Source: Geothrix fuzhouensis (GTDB taxonomy: Bacteria; Acidobacteriota; Holophagae; Holophagales; Holophagaceae). From it: a stretch of 64,000 bases of DNA. Under the pieces are notes generated by a model. That model was not told the origin of the DNA and did not search any database. It saw only the letters and a list, made by a program, of their open reading frames with translations. This document shows, piece after piece, positions 33,579-41,114 of this stretch (position 1 is its first letter; the number at the start of each line of letters is the position of its first letter). Made by a program: the position numbers and the translations under genes. Location of the stretch: assembly GCF_024609325.1 (NCBI RefSeq), contig NZ_JANHMQ010000001.1:310001-374000 (forward strand), read 5' to 3'.

Positions 33579-34466
33579 ATGTACCGAACCATGTGCCTCT
33601 TCTTTGCCTGCCTCCTCCTCGGCGCGGTCGCTCCGCCTGACGCGGCCTATGTGAAAGCGGTGGACGCCTGGCACGCGGATCGGGAGACCCGGTTGGCGGC
33701 GGAAGATGGCTGGCTGAGTCTGGTGGGGTTGGACTGGCTCCGGCCTGGAGAGAACACGCTGGGGACCGCGCCTGGCTCGACCGTGCTGTTGCCCGCCGGC
33801 ACAGCCCCGGCCCAGGCGGGGACCTTCACGGTTGAAGGCGGCACGGTGAGGGTCCACCTCTTCCCCGGCAGCGGCATCCTCGTGAACGGGCAGGCCGTGG
33901 AAACCGCGACACTGAAGGCGGATGCGGACGGGAAGCCCGATGTGCTGCGGGCGGGCCGCATCATTTTCTATGTCATCCGCCGGGGCGACCGCCTGGGCCT
34001 TCGCCTGAAGGATCCCGAGGCCCCCGCCCGGAAGGCTTTCCATGGCGTGGCGCGCTTCCCGGTGGACCCGACTTGGCGCGTGGAAGCGGAGTTCATCCCT
34101 TATGCGACACCGCAGACCCGGGCCATCCCCACGGTGTTGGGTACCTCGGAGCCCATGACGGCGCCGGGACTCCTGCGCTTCAAGCTGAAAGGCCGGAAGT
34201 TCACGCTGGAACCCCTCATCGAGGATCCGGCCCACCCCGAGCTGTTCCTCATCTTCCGGGATGCCTCCAGCGGAAAGGAAACCTATCCGGCCGGGCGCTT
34301 CCTCTATGCCGCCATGCCCAAGGAAGGGAAAGTGGTCCTGGATTTCAACCGGGCCTACAACCCGCCCTGCGCCTTCTCCCACTTCGCGACCTGCCCTCTG
34401 CCGCCAAAGCAGAACGACCTCAGGATCGCCGTTCGCGCGGGGGAGAAGGACTACGGGGAGCACTGA
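33579..34466 (+). CDS. DUF1684-family exported protein
   Basis: A 295-aa protein with a signal peptide (MYRTMCLFFACLLLGAVA). The family signature is clear: EDGWLSLVGLDWLRPGEN near the N-terminus, RLGLRLKDPEAPARKAF in the middle, and the C-terminal VLDFNRAYNPPCAFS with a cysteine, followed by CPLPPKQNDL. The fold is probably mostly beta. Molecular function is unknown. A short GC-rich inverted repeat (34471-34476 with 34484-34489) follows the stop codon. Confidence 0.87.
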   Translation: MYRTMCLFFACLLLGAVAPPDAAYVKAVDAWHADRETRLAAEDGWLSLVGLDWLRPGENTLGTAPGSTVLLPAGTAPAQAGTFTVEGGTVRVHLFPGSGILVNGQAVETATLKADADGKPDVLRAGRIIFYVIRRGDRLGLRLKDPEAPARKAFHGVARFPVDPTWRVEAEFIPYATPQTRAIPTVLGTSEPMTAPGLLRFKLKGRKFTLEPLIEDPAHPELFLIFRDASSGKETYPAGRFLYAAMPKEGKVVLDFNRAYNPPCAFSHFATCPLPPKQNDLRIAVRAGEKDYGEH

Positions 34467-34595
34467 GGAAACGCGGCCGGCACCCGCGTCCGCTAGATCC
34501 TTGGTTGGAGATGTATTAGGAAAATAGATGCATTGATTGTTTTTGGGGAAACGTTATCCTTCGTTCAGACACCCCATAAACAGTCCGGAGGACCC

Positions 34596-34778
34596 ATGCC
34601 GCCCGGGAACACCCTTGCCAAGGCACCAACCAAGGTGGTCGAAAAGGTGACGGTCGAAGCCTGCATCGCCATCGCCGAGCGGGTTCAGCTTGCCCGGCGC
34701 GTCTCCGGCGATGAGGCTGGCTCCGAGGCGGCCAGCCAGATCGCCGACGTCATGCGCCAGGAACTGCTGCGGTCGTGA
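34596..34778 (+). CDS. Small hypothetical protein
   Basis: A 60-aa, probably helical, soluble protein, no family recognised. CGGAGGA at 34586-34592 gives a strong ribosome site for the ATG at 34596, which is preferred to an in-frame ATG at 34533. The upstream 130 bp is AT-rich and includes TTGATT (34533-34538) and TATCCT (34555-34560) with 16 bp between them, a plausible promoter. The C-terminal half (QIADVMRQELLRS) is an amphipathic helix. A stand-alone gene with its own promoter is the best reading. Confidence 0.7.
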   Translation: MPPGNTLAKAPTKVVEKVTVEACIAIAERVQLARRVSGDEAGSEAASQIADVMRQELLRS

Positions 34779-34792
34779 AACGGGCCTGCTGA

Positions 34793-35224
34793 TCAGACCC
34801 GGAATTCATCGGGGCGCCAGGTCTGGATGCGCTTCTTGATGGTTTCACCGTCGAGGCTTTCCTTAAGCGCTTCCCGCACGCGGTCAGAAACCTCGCCATC
34901 GGCCGCGAAACGCAGGCCCACGAGCTGCTTGACGCTCAGCTCGGGAATGCGGCCCTTCAGATCCTCGGGCAGGAGGTGGGCGAGGCGCAACTGCTCCTCC
35001 AGACGGATGAGACGGTCCTGGACCTTGAGGGCGTAGACGCGGACCTGCACGGCCAGGGCCAGCACCGCCAGGGCCAGAAGGGCGATCCAGAAGGTAGCCA
35101 GAGCCGGGCGGCGAACGAACGTGTAGATCGTGGCGACGGACGTAATCAGGAAGAAGGGAAGCAGGACGAAATGGTGCAAGGGCTCGAAGCGGCGATGGGT
35201 CGCATAGGTTTGGGGCGTGGACAT
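34793..35224 (-). CDS. DUF6526-like membrane protein
   Basis: A 143-aa protein with two hydrophobic segments near the N-terminus (FVLLPFFLITSVATIYTF and ATFWIALLALAVLALAVQV), followed by a charged cytoplasmic region (KVQDRLIRLEEQLRLAHLLP, then PELSVKQLVGLRFA). The order PLHHFVLLP, then VYALKVQDRLIRLEE is the pattern I associate with DUF6526. Function unknown. The start at 35224 is the first ATG before the membrane segments. The gene lies 26 bp downstream of arfB on the same strand. Confidence 0.78.
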   Translation of the reverse strand: MSTPQTYATHRRFEPLHHFVLLPFFLITSVATIYTFVRRPALATFWIALLALAVLALAVQVRVYALKVQDRLIRLEEQLRLAHLLPEDLKGRIPELSVKQLVGLRFAADGEVSDRVREALKESLDGETIKKRIQTWRPDEFRV

Positions 35225-35250
35225 TGGGGGCTCCGGAAGGAATTTCCAGG

Positions 35251-35676
35251 TTACTCCAGGGGCCCGCTGCGGCGTCGCTTGAGATCGGAGGACCGTTTCT
35301 TGGCATCCAGGCGGCGCTCCTTCGAAGCCTTGGTGGGCCGAGTAGCCCGCCGGGCGATGGGGCGCACCAAGGCCGCGCGGACAGCATCGGCCGCCTTCTC
35401 CCGGGCGTCCTGCAGGTTCTTGAGCTGATCGCGGGTGCGGTCGCTGATCACGATCCACAGGCCCTCGGCATCGAGGCGGTTGCGCTGGGCCACGCGCAGG
35501 CGGATCAGTGCATCTTCCGGCAGCCCCTCGATGGCCGTGAGATCGATGCGCAGCTCCACCTTGGAGGAGACCTTATTCACGTTCTGTCCGCCCGCGCCCC
35601 CGGCTCGCACCGCCTTGAAGCGGATGGCATCTCCGGGGATACGGACAGAGGTCGTGACGAAGATGGGATCAGCCAT
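35251..35676 (-). CDS. arfB: Alternative ribosome-rescue factor / peptidyl-tRNA hydrolase
   Basis: A 141-aa protein that releases stalled ribosomes lacking a stop codon. The catalytic GGQ is at residues 29-31 in RAGGAGGQNVNKVSS, and the C-terminus is a long basic tail (RPTKASKERRLDAKKR) that in ArfB enters the empty mRNA channel. Length matches E. coli ArfB. It lacks the codon-recognition domain of RF1/RF2. Its gene precedes the DUF6526-like gene on the same strand. Confidence 0.93.
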   Translation of the reverse strand: MADPIFVTTSVRIPGDAIRFKAVRAGGAGGQNVNKVSSKVELRIDLTAIEGLPEDALIRLRVAQRNRLDAEGLWIVISDRTRDQLKNLQDAREKAADAVRAALVRPIARRATRPTKASKERRLDAKKRSSDLKRRRSGPLE

Positions 35677-35697
35677 GATGCGATCCTACCGCCCCTT

Positions 35698-37011
35698 TCA
35701 GCGCATCGCCTCCATGGTGCTCAGCTTCATGGCTCGGAAAGCGGGGTAGAGGCCGAAGACCAGGGCCAGCGTCAGGGCGACGATCCAGGCGGTGATCAGG
35801 CCGACGGGATTTACCACCAGACCATAGGGGAAATGGGCGGCGAGGGCCTGGCAGAGCAGGCCGCCAGAGACGGTACCCAGGAGGGCACCGATGGCCGCCA
35901 GGACCACAGCCTCCAGCAGGAACTGGATGAAGATTTCGTGATCAGAGGCGCCCAGGGCCTTGCGGAGGCCGATCTCGAACCGGCGGTCGCTGAAGCTGAT
36001 GAGCATCACGGACAGCACGCCCACGCCGCCGACAAGCAGCACGGTGCCCGCCAGGCTCAGCAGCACCACCTGCCAGCCGTGCAATTGCTCCAGGAAGTTC
36101 TGGTAGCTCTTGGCGGCCTCCGCGTCCAGGTCCACCACCTCGGCGTCCTCGATGCCGTGATGGGCCTGCCGGACCCTGCCGAGGAGCATGGCGGACACCT
36201 CGCCCAGATCCTCGGTGTGGCGGAGTTTCACAGTGACCTGGGCTAGCTTGTGGGCGGGATCCATGCGGTCCATGTAGGCTTCCAGCGGGATGAGGATGCC
36301 ATTGGCGTCCGTGTAGTTCTCCTCGTTGAAGATCTGGCCTGGCGCTTGGACGCCCACGATGCGGAAGGGCACGCCCTCCACCACGAGGTCGCGCCCGACG
36401 GGATCGCCTCCGCCGAACAGCTTGGCGGCGAGGGTGGCGCCCACCACAGCCACCGTGGACCGCCGCCGCTGGTCGTCTTCGGTGAGTCCGCGGCCCAGGC
36501 TGATGGGGCGGTTCATCCAGATGGCATAGTCGGGCGTGACCCCTGTGACGAAGATGCGTTCGGTGTCACCGGTGATGCGCACGGAGGAGGTGCGTTGGGC
36601 TCGGGGCAGGAAGGCCAGCACCTTCGGATGGGGCGCTGTGAGGCGGGTCAGATCTTCGTTCCGCAGGCCGGGGCTCATGCTGAAGCGGCTCCGTTCTTCG
36701 GCGGTCTCGGCGGATTTGGGAGCAATGCGGACCGTCCCGTCCCAGCTCATGCCGGCAAAGCCGGTGCTGACCTTGTCCATGATGCCGTCCAGCACCGAGG
36801 TCATAACCACCAGGGCGAAGACGCCCAGCATGAGGAGGGTGAGGGTGAGGAGGCTGCGGACCTTGTGGGCCCACAACTCCACAAGGCCGGTCCGGACGAC
36901 CTCCCAGAACATGCCGAAGCTGAACCCGCGTGCCTTCGCCCGGGGCGCCGGGGCCTCGCCGTCGAGCAGGGAAGGGCCGGGGGAGCGGAGGAGGAAGGTC
37001 CCGTCACTCAT
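35698..37011 (-). CDS. MacB-type ABC transporter permease, distal
   Basis: A 437-aa inner-membrane permease of the FtsX/MacB class. A cytoplasmic N-terminus is followed by TM1 (about 46-66, LLTLTLLMLGVFALVVM), a periplasmic MacB-type domain (about 70-300) and three C-terminal membrane segments after residue 315, ending with a conserved PAFRAMKLSTMEAMR motif. It is the last gene of a four-gene operon with a HlyD adaptor, an ATPase and a paralogous permease, which overlaps it by eight bases. Substrate unknown. Confidence 0.92.
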   Translation of the reverse strand: MSDGTFLLRSPGPSLLDGEAPAPRAKARGFSFGMFWEVVRTGLVELWAHKVRSLLTLTLLMLGVFALVVMTSVLDGIMDKVSTGFAGMSWDGTVRIAPKSAETAEERSRFSMSPGLRNEDLTRLTAPHPKVLAFLPRAQRTSSVRITGDTERIFVTGVTPDYAIWMNRPISLGRGLTEDDQRRRSTVAVVGATLAAKLFGGGDPVGRDLVVEGVPFRIVGVQAPGQIFNEENYTDANGILIPLEAYMDRMDPAHKLAQVTVKLRHTEDLGEVSAMLLGRVRQAHHGIEDAEVVDLDAEAAKSYQNFLEQLHGWQVVLLSLAGTVLLVGGVGVLSVMLISFSDRRFEIGLRKALGASDHEIFIQFLLEAVVLAAIGALLGTVSGGLLCQALAAHFPYGLVVNPVGLITAWIVALTLALVFGLYPAFRAMKLSTMEAMR

Positions 37012-38251
37012 AGCGCAGGGCCTCCATGGGGGACAGCCGTGAAGCCTTCCAGGCTGGATACAGGGCGAACAGGAACCCGGAGATCGCGGCCAGCACGTAG
37101 GCCCAGAGAAAGCTGGCAGGGGTCATGTAGAGCGGAATGCCGATGCTTTTCGTGATGATCCAGGAGAAGCCCACGCCCAGCACCAATCCCGCCAGGCTGC
37201 CCAGGGCCGTGAGCAAGAGGGCCTCCGTCATGAAGCCCTTAAAGATCTCGCGGCCGGAGGCCCCGATGGCCATCTTCACGCCCACCTCGCGGACGCGTTC
37301 CTTGAGACCGGCCATCTGGATGTTCACGTTCACGATGCCGCCGCCCACCAAGGCCAGCACGCCGGAAAGCATGAAGATGATGTCGTAGACATCGCCCTGA
37401 CTTTCGCGGCGGCGGATCCGGGCCGCCACATCGTCCAGCCGGAAGTCATCCTGGAGCCGATGGTTGGCCTTTACGAGGTCGGACAATTGCTTGGCGAAGG
37501 CGCCCATCACGGCCATGTCAGGGATGCGGAAGCTGATGCGGTCGACCCGGCGGTAGGCATCCCCGTTCATGCGGCGCTGCACCAGGTTCGCAGGCACAGC
37601 GATGATGCGGTTTCGCCACCAGAACTGGTTGTGCTGGTTCTCCCGGAACCGGAACACCCGCTCTTCGAAGGTGCCGATGACCGTGACGGGAACGGCTCCG
37701 ATGCGCAGGGTCTGCCCGATGGCGTCGCCCTTCGGAAAGAAGATCTGGGCGGCCTCGGTGCCAAGGATCACCACTGGGGCGCCCGTATCCATCTCTGAGG
37801 CTGAGAAGCCTCGGCCTCGGGCCACGGCATAGCCGTTGGCGGGAATGAAGTCCCCGCCGATTCCGGTGATCTGGCGGTCCTGGTCTCCATAAGCCGAGAC
37901 CACCCGGGAGCGGGCGTTCTTCTGGCGGCTCACGCCCTGGATGGCATTTGCCTGCAGGGCCTCACCGCCAATGGCGTCGGCATCACGCAACCCCAGGTTG
38001 GCCTGCTGGAGCGCCGTCGGTTGGCCATCTCGCACGGCGGCTTTGGGCTGGAGGTTCAGCTTGTCCAGCCCGCCCATCTTCACGAACATTTCGTCGGCTC
38101 GTCGGCGCTGGCTGTCGGAAATCGAGAAACCGCCCAGCACCGAGGCCACGCCCAGCAGGACGCCCAGGGCCTGCAGGACGGAGCGGCCGAGGTTCTCCCG
38201 GATTTCCACCCAGGCTCCGAGCAGCCGCTCACGGAAGGCACCAGAGGTCAT
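37004..38251 (-). CDS. MacB-type ABC transporter permease, proximal
   Basis: A 415-aa paralogue of the following permease, with one N-terminal membrane segment (VLQALGVLLGVASVLGGFSI), a periplasmic domain and three C-terminal membrane segments, ending in YPAWKASRLSPMEALRYE. Having two different permeases and a separate ATPase, not one fused MacB, makes the system more like the DevBCA or Lol-type arrangement in gene layout. Its start overlaps the ATPase stop by four bases. Confidence 0.92.
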   Translation of the reverse strand: MTSGAFRERLLGAWVEIRENLGRSVLQALGVLLGVASVLGGFSISDSQRRRADEMFVKMGGLDKLNLQPKAAVRDGQPTALQQANLGLRDADAIGGEALQANAIQGVSRQKNARSRVVSAYGDQDRQITGIGGDFIPANGYAVARGRGFSASEMDTGAPVVILGTEAAQIFFPKGDAIGQTLRIGAVPVTVIGTFEERVFRFRENQHNQFWWRNRIIAVPANLVQRRMNGDAYRRVDRISFRIPDMAVMGAFAKQLSDLVKANHRLQDDFRLDDVAARIRRRESQGDVYDIIFMLSGVLALVGGGIVNVNIQMAGLKERVREVGVKMAIGASGREIFKGFMTEALLLTALGSLAGLVLGVGFSWIITKSIGIPLYMTPASFLWAYVLAAISGFLFALYPAWKASRLSPMEALRYE

Positions 38252-38997
38252 CGACCCACCCCGACGTAATGCTCAGCCGGATGGGTGCCCGGCTCGGAAG
38301 AGGACATCAAGTCCTCTTCCGAGCCACCCATCATGACTTTGCCATCCCTGATTTCGACCCGGCGCTCCGCCTGGGCGGCGATGGAAGGATCGTGGGTCAC
38401 CAGCAGCAGAGTGTTGCCTTGGCTGTGCAACTCACGGAAAAGATCCAGCACCTCGGCGCCAGTCTTAGAATCCAGCGCGCCCGTGGGCTCATCCGCCAGC
38501 AGGAGGGCCGGCTCATTGGCCAGGGCACGGGCCACGGCCACGCGCTGCTTCTGGCCGCCGGACAGGGTGCCCGGCAACTGGTCGGCCTTGTCGGCGATGC
38601 CCACCTTTTCGAGCAGGGCCAGGGCGCGTTCGCGGCGCTCTTTGCGGCCCACCCCGGCGTAGAGCATGGGCAGTTCCACGTTGCGGGCGATGCTGGCCTT
38701 GGGCAGCAGGTTGTAGCTCTGGAAGACAAAGCCCACCTTCTCGTTGCGGATCCGCGCCAGTTCGCCGCCCGAGAGGCCCTGGACCTGGTGGCCATCCAGC
38801 GTGTAAGTGCCTTGGGTGGGCAGGTCCAGGCAGCCGAGGATGGCCATGAGGGTGGACTTGCCCGAGCCCGAGGGCCCGATGAGGGCCACGAACTCGCCCT
38901 TGGCCACGGTCAGGTCGATGCCCCGCAGCGCGTGGACCGCCGTCCCGTTGGCACCGTACACCTTGGTCAGGGCCTGGGTCTGGATGATGGTGGACAT
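38248..38997 (-). CDS. ABC transporter ATP-binding protein (MacB/LolD-like)
   Basis: A 249-aa ATPase. Walker A is GPSGSGKST, the Q-loop VFQSYNLLPKASIARN, the signature LSGGQKQRVAVARAL and Walker B LLLADEPTGALD, all canonical for the MacB/LolD family. After the catalytic domain ends (about residue 220) it has an unusual tail, GSEEDLMSSSEPG, encoded by a near-perfect DNA hairpin at 38291-38325. The tail is not part of the family domain and may not matter for ATPase function. Confidence 0.94.
   Translation of the reverse strand: MSTIIQTQALTKVYGANGTAVHALRGIDLTVAKGEFVALIGPSGSGKSTLMAILGCLDLPTQGTYTLDGHQVQGLSGGELARIRNEKVGFVFQSYNLLPKASIARNVELPMLYAGVGRKERRERALALLEKVGIADKADQLPGTLSGGQKQRVAVARALANEPALLLADEPTGALDSKTGAEVLDLFRELHSQGNTLLLVTHDPSIAAQAERRVEIRDGKVMMGGSEEDLMSSSEPGTHPAEHYVGVGR
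38291..38325. repeat. Long perfect hairpin inside the ATPase gene
   Basis: A 15-bp arm GGCTCGGAAGAGGAC (38291-38305) is followed by a 5-nt ATCAA loop and its exact complement (38311-38325). ATGGGTG-like flanks on both sides extend the pairing after a small bulge. It lies in the last 30 codons of the ATPase gene, just before the first permease gene. Confidence 0.8.
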
Positions 38998-39014
38998 GGG
39001 AGCTCCGCGAGGCT

Positions 39015-39055
39015 GTCAGCTATCGGCGGTCAGTTATCAGTGATTGAGAGCTGAC
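39015..39055. repeat. Short imperfect repeat in exporter intergenic gap
   Basis: GTCAGCTATC (39015-39024) and GTCAGTTATC (39029-39038) are direct near-copies 14 bp apart, and AGCTGAC at 39049-39055 is an inverted copy of the GTCAGCT core. They fill the 67-bp gap between adaptor and ATPase genes. This type of sequence can be a dispersed intergenic repeat, but only a genome search would tell. Confidence 0.35.
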
Positions 39056-39064
39056 GGCTGATCG

Positions 39065-40285
39065 CTAATTGTTCTCATCATCCTTCTCGACCTTCTTCTT
39101 GCTCGGATCCTCCAGGCTCACCTGGTCGTTGGCCTTGAGACCGGAGAGAATCTCCACTCGCTCGAGGGTGGCGATGCCGGCCTGGACAGGCACCACGTCG
39201 AAGTATTCCTTCCAGTGGTCCGAGAGCCAGATGAACTTGCCGCGCCCACTGAGGCCCTCTTTGGCTTTGGCGAGGTCCTGGGGGAGGAGGTTTTCCTTCA
39301 GGCGGTAGACCACAGTCTGGCCGTCCCGGCGCTGGAGGGCCTCGAGCGGCACACTCACGGCCTTGTCCCGCCTCTCGCCGAGGATTTCCACATTGGCGCT
39401 CATGCCGGTACGGAAGGCCTCGGTAAGTTCGTCCAAGGCCACCTCCACCTTGAAGACCTTGATCTTCTCGACCAGGTCGGCGGCCGGCGCCACGAAGCGC
39501 ACCTTGCCCGTGAAAGCCTTCTGCGGATAGGCGTCCAGCGTGATCCGCACGGCCTGGCCCACCTTCACCTTGGCGATGTCGACCTCGTTGAGGTTCACTC
39601 GCACGATGAGCGAAGCCAGGTCGGCCACGGTGAAGACCACCGTGCCGGCATTGAAGGAACTGACGCCCGAGGTGATGGTGTCACCCAGTTCCACACCCCG
39701 CTTGATGACCACGCCATTCATGGGGGCGGTGACGCGGGCCAACTGGGTGGAGGCGTTCCCGCTGATGGGGATGCCGCGATCCTCGACGATCTGGTACCGG
39801 GTCTGGGCACTTTTGTAGCTCTCTTCTGCGAGGTCCCTGGTCGTCTTCGCGGTGCGGTAGGCCTGATCCGAGATGAGTCCGGACTTGAAGAGCTCGGCCT
39901 GCTGGGCGAAATCACGTTCCGCGTTCTTGAAACTCACCCGGGCCTGGGACACGCTGCCCTGCACATCAGACAGAGTCTGGGCCTGGTTCACGTCGGGTTC
40001 CACCTCCGCCAGCATTTCGCCGGCACGCACTGTGGCGCCCTCGCGCACCTTCAGCCCCACGATGCGACCGGAGACCGTGGATTTCACATCCACTTTGGTG
40101 AGGGGATCCACGACGCCCACTTCCCGGACGCTCACATGGAGGTCCTCCGCCTGGACTTTGCCCAATCGGAAGGGGGTGCTGGCCTCGGTTTTCTTGCCCT
40201 TGCCGTCGCCACCTTTGAGGGTGAAGAACATGCCTGTGACCAAGGCCAGGCCGGCCACGGACACGATGACCCATCGCTTTTGCAT
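39065..40285 (-). CDS. HlyD/MacA-type periplasmic adaptor
   Basis: A 406-aa membrane fusion protein with one N-terminal membrane anchor (about 5-24) and no lipobox cysteine. Features in order: first lipoyl half with VDVKSTVSGRIVGLKVREG, a helical hairpin (about 95-170), second lipoyl half (LARVTAPMNGVVIKRGVELGD), beta-barrel and membrane-proximal domains, and a Lys/Asp/Glu-rich tail. It is the first gene of the operon and should connect the permease pair to an outer-membrane channel, which is not encoded nearby. CAGGGGGG precedes the ATG at 40285. Confidence 0.93.
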   Translation of the reverse strand: MQKRWVIVSVAGLALVTGMFFTLKGGDGKGKKTEASTPFRLGKVQAEDLHVSVREVGVVDPLTKVDVKSTVSGRIVGLKVREGATVRAGEMLAEVEPDVNQAQTLSDVQGSVSQARVSFKNAERDFAQQAELFKSGLISDQAYRTAKTTRDLAEESYKSAQTRYQIVEDRGIPISGNASTQLARVTAPMNGVVIKRGVELGDTITSGVSSFNAGTVVFTVADLASLIVRVNLNEVDIAKVKVGQAVRITLDAYPQKAFTGKVRFVAPAADLVEKIKVFKVEVALDELTEAFRTGMSANVEILGERRDKAVSVPLEALQRRDGQTVVYRLKENLLPQDLAKAKEGLSGRGKFIWLSDHWKEYFDVVPVQAGIATLERVEILSGLKANDQVSLEDPSKKKVEKDDENN

Positions 40286-40525
40286 GAACCCCCCTGATGG
40301 GAAAGACTCCGGACCTGCCGGGTTGATGGATGACCTACGAAGCAAAGTCTCAGGTCGTTTAGGCAGGCGTCTGCCCGGGTACCGGCAACCGGTGGACCCG
40401 AACCGGCCAACGGACTGGCAGGTCGGGGGAGCGCCGCTGTGGCGTCTCGCCACAGCGATGAGGCAACGATCCTCGGTAGCGACGTTAAACCTTTCTCAAT
40501 TGTTCGGGACTAAAGATGTTGTGAG
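40286..40525. other. Intergenic region between divergent exporter and repeat-protein genes
   Basis: The 312-bp gap between the HlyD gene (minus) and the repeat-protein gene (plus) has no credible open frame. It contains several small dyads: GGCAG/CTGCC around 40362-40375, repeated ACCGG words around 40380-40406 and the 10-bp hairpin at 40435-40457. The AT-rich part, 40485-40520, is the likely zone for a minus-strand promoter. Confidence 0.45.
40435..40457. repeat. Perfect 10-bp hairpin
   Basis: CGCTGTGGCG (40435-40444) and CGCCACAGCG (40448-40457) enclose a TCT triloop. It is similar in design to the hairpin at 27203-27221, an uninterrupted stem with a three-base loop. No T-run follows. Confidence 0.6.
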
Positions 40526-40543
40526 TTGGCACGAGGACGGCAT
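40526..40543 (+). promoter_or_regulatory. Sigma-54-like promoter candidate
   Basis: TTGGCACGAGGACGGCAT contains a perfect -24 element (YTGGCACG) and the invariant GG-N10-GC spacing; the -12 element is CGGCA against the TTGCW consensus, so it matches only three of five bases. Transcription would begin near 40553, about 45 nt before the repeat-protein start codon. No rpoN or enhancer-binding protein gene is in the window. Confidence 0.4.
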
Positions 40544-40597
40544 CAGGTCGTTCCGGGACGATTCCCCTTCGCGGCCCAGCCGCAGCAGGAGCACACC

Positions 40598-41053
40598 ATG
40601 TCCAACCTTCAGAAGCGCGTGGCCCTTATCGTGGCGGCGGGCCTCATCGGCGCCTCCCTCATGGCCCAGGCCCCTGTGGTGCCCCCGCCGAGCGGCCAGC
40701 AGGTTGAGCAGAAGGGCGCGCACGTCGAACGGCGCGGCGAGGCCCAGGAGCGCAAGGGCGAGCGCCAGGAGCGCCGCGGTGCACGCAACGAACGCCAGGG
40801 CGACCAGAAGGAGCGCCAGGGCGCCCGCCTGGAAAAGCGCGGCGAGGCCCTCGAGGCCAAGGGTGATGTGAAGGTGGGAGCGGCACTCGAGCGCAAGGGA
40901 GAGCACCGCGAGGCCGCGGGCGCGGCCCAGGAGACCAAGGGCGCGCGCCAGGAGCGACGCGGAGCGCGCAACAAGCGGAAGGGCGAGCGCAAGGAACAGC
41001 GTGGCACCCGCATCGAACGCAAGGGTGAGCGCCTGGAGAGCAAGGGGAAGTAA
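40598..41053 (+). CDS. Secreted protein with strict 7-residue glycine repeats
   Basis: A 151-aa protein. Residues 1-24 are a signal peptide (ALIVAAGLIGASLMAQA). From residue 40 onward almost everything is a 7-residue repeat of the form ERxGxxx: glycines stand at 40, 47, 54, 61, 68, 75, 82 and 89, then after a 12-residue step at 101, 108, 115, 122, 129, 136, 143 and 150. Other positions are mainly Arg, Glu, Lys, Gln and Ala. The protein is very highly charged and almost balanced. I do not recognise the family. A bidirectional terminator follows directly. Confidence 0.8.
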   Translation: MSNLQKRVALIVAAGLIGASLMAQAPVVPPPSGQQVEQKGAHVERRGEAQERKGERQERRGARNERQGDQKERQGARLEKRGEALEAKGDVKVGAALERKGEHREAAGAAQETKGARQERRGARNKRKGERKEQRGTRIERKGERLESKGK

Positions 41054-41064
41054 CTGCTCCAGCC

Positions 41065-41104
41065 CTCATGAAAACGGCCCCCAGGCGGGGGCCGTTTTCA
41101 TGAG
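41065..41104. terminator. Bidirectional intrinsic terminator
   Basis: An 18-bp perfect stem, CTCATGAAAACGGCCCCC (41065-41082) with its complement (41087-41104), encloses an AGGC loop. The AAAA/TTTT tracts inside the stem give a U-rich end in both directions. It sits between the convergent repeat-protein and ackA genes and should stop both. Confidence 0.88.
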
Positions 41105-41114
41105 CAGTGAAGCG

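Noticed and set aside
34471-34489. GC-rich inverted repeat after the DUF1684 gene as a terminator
   Set aside because: The stem is only six base pairs with a seven-base loop and no T-run, so it is too weak to call.
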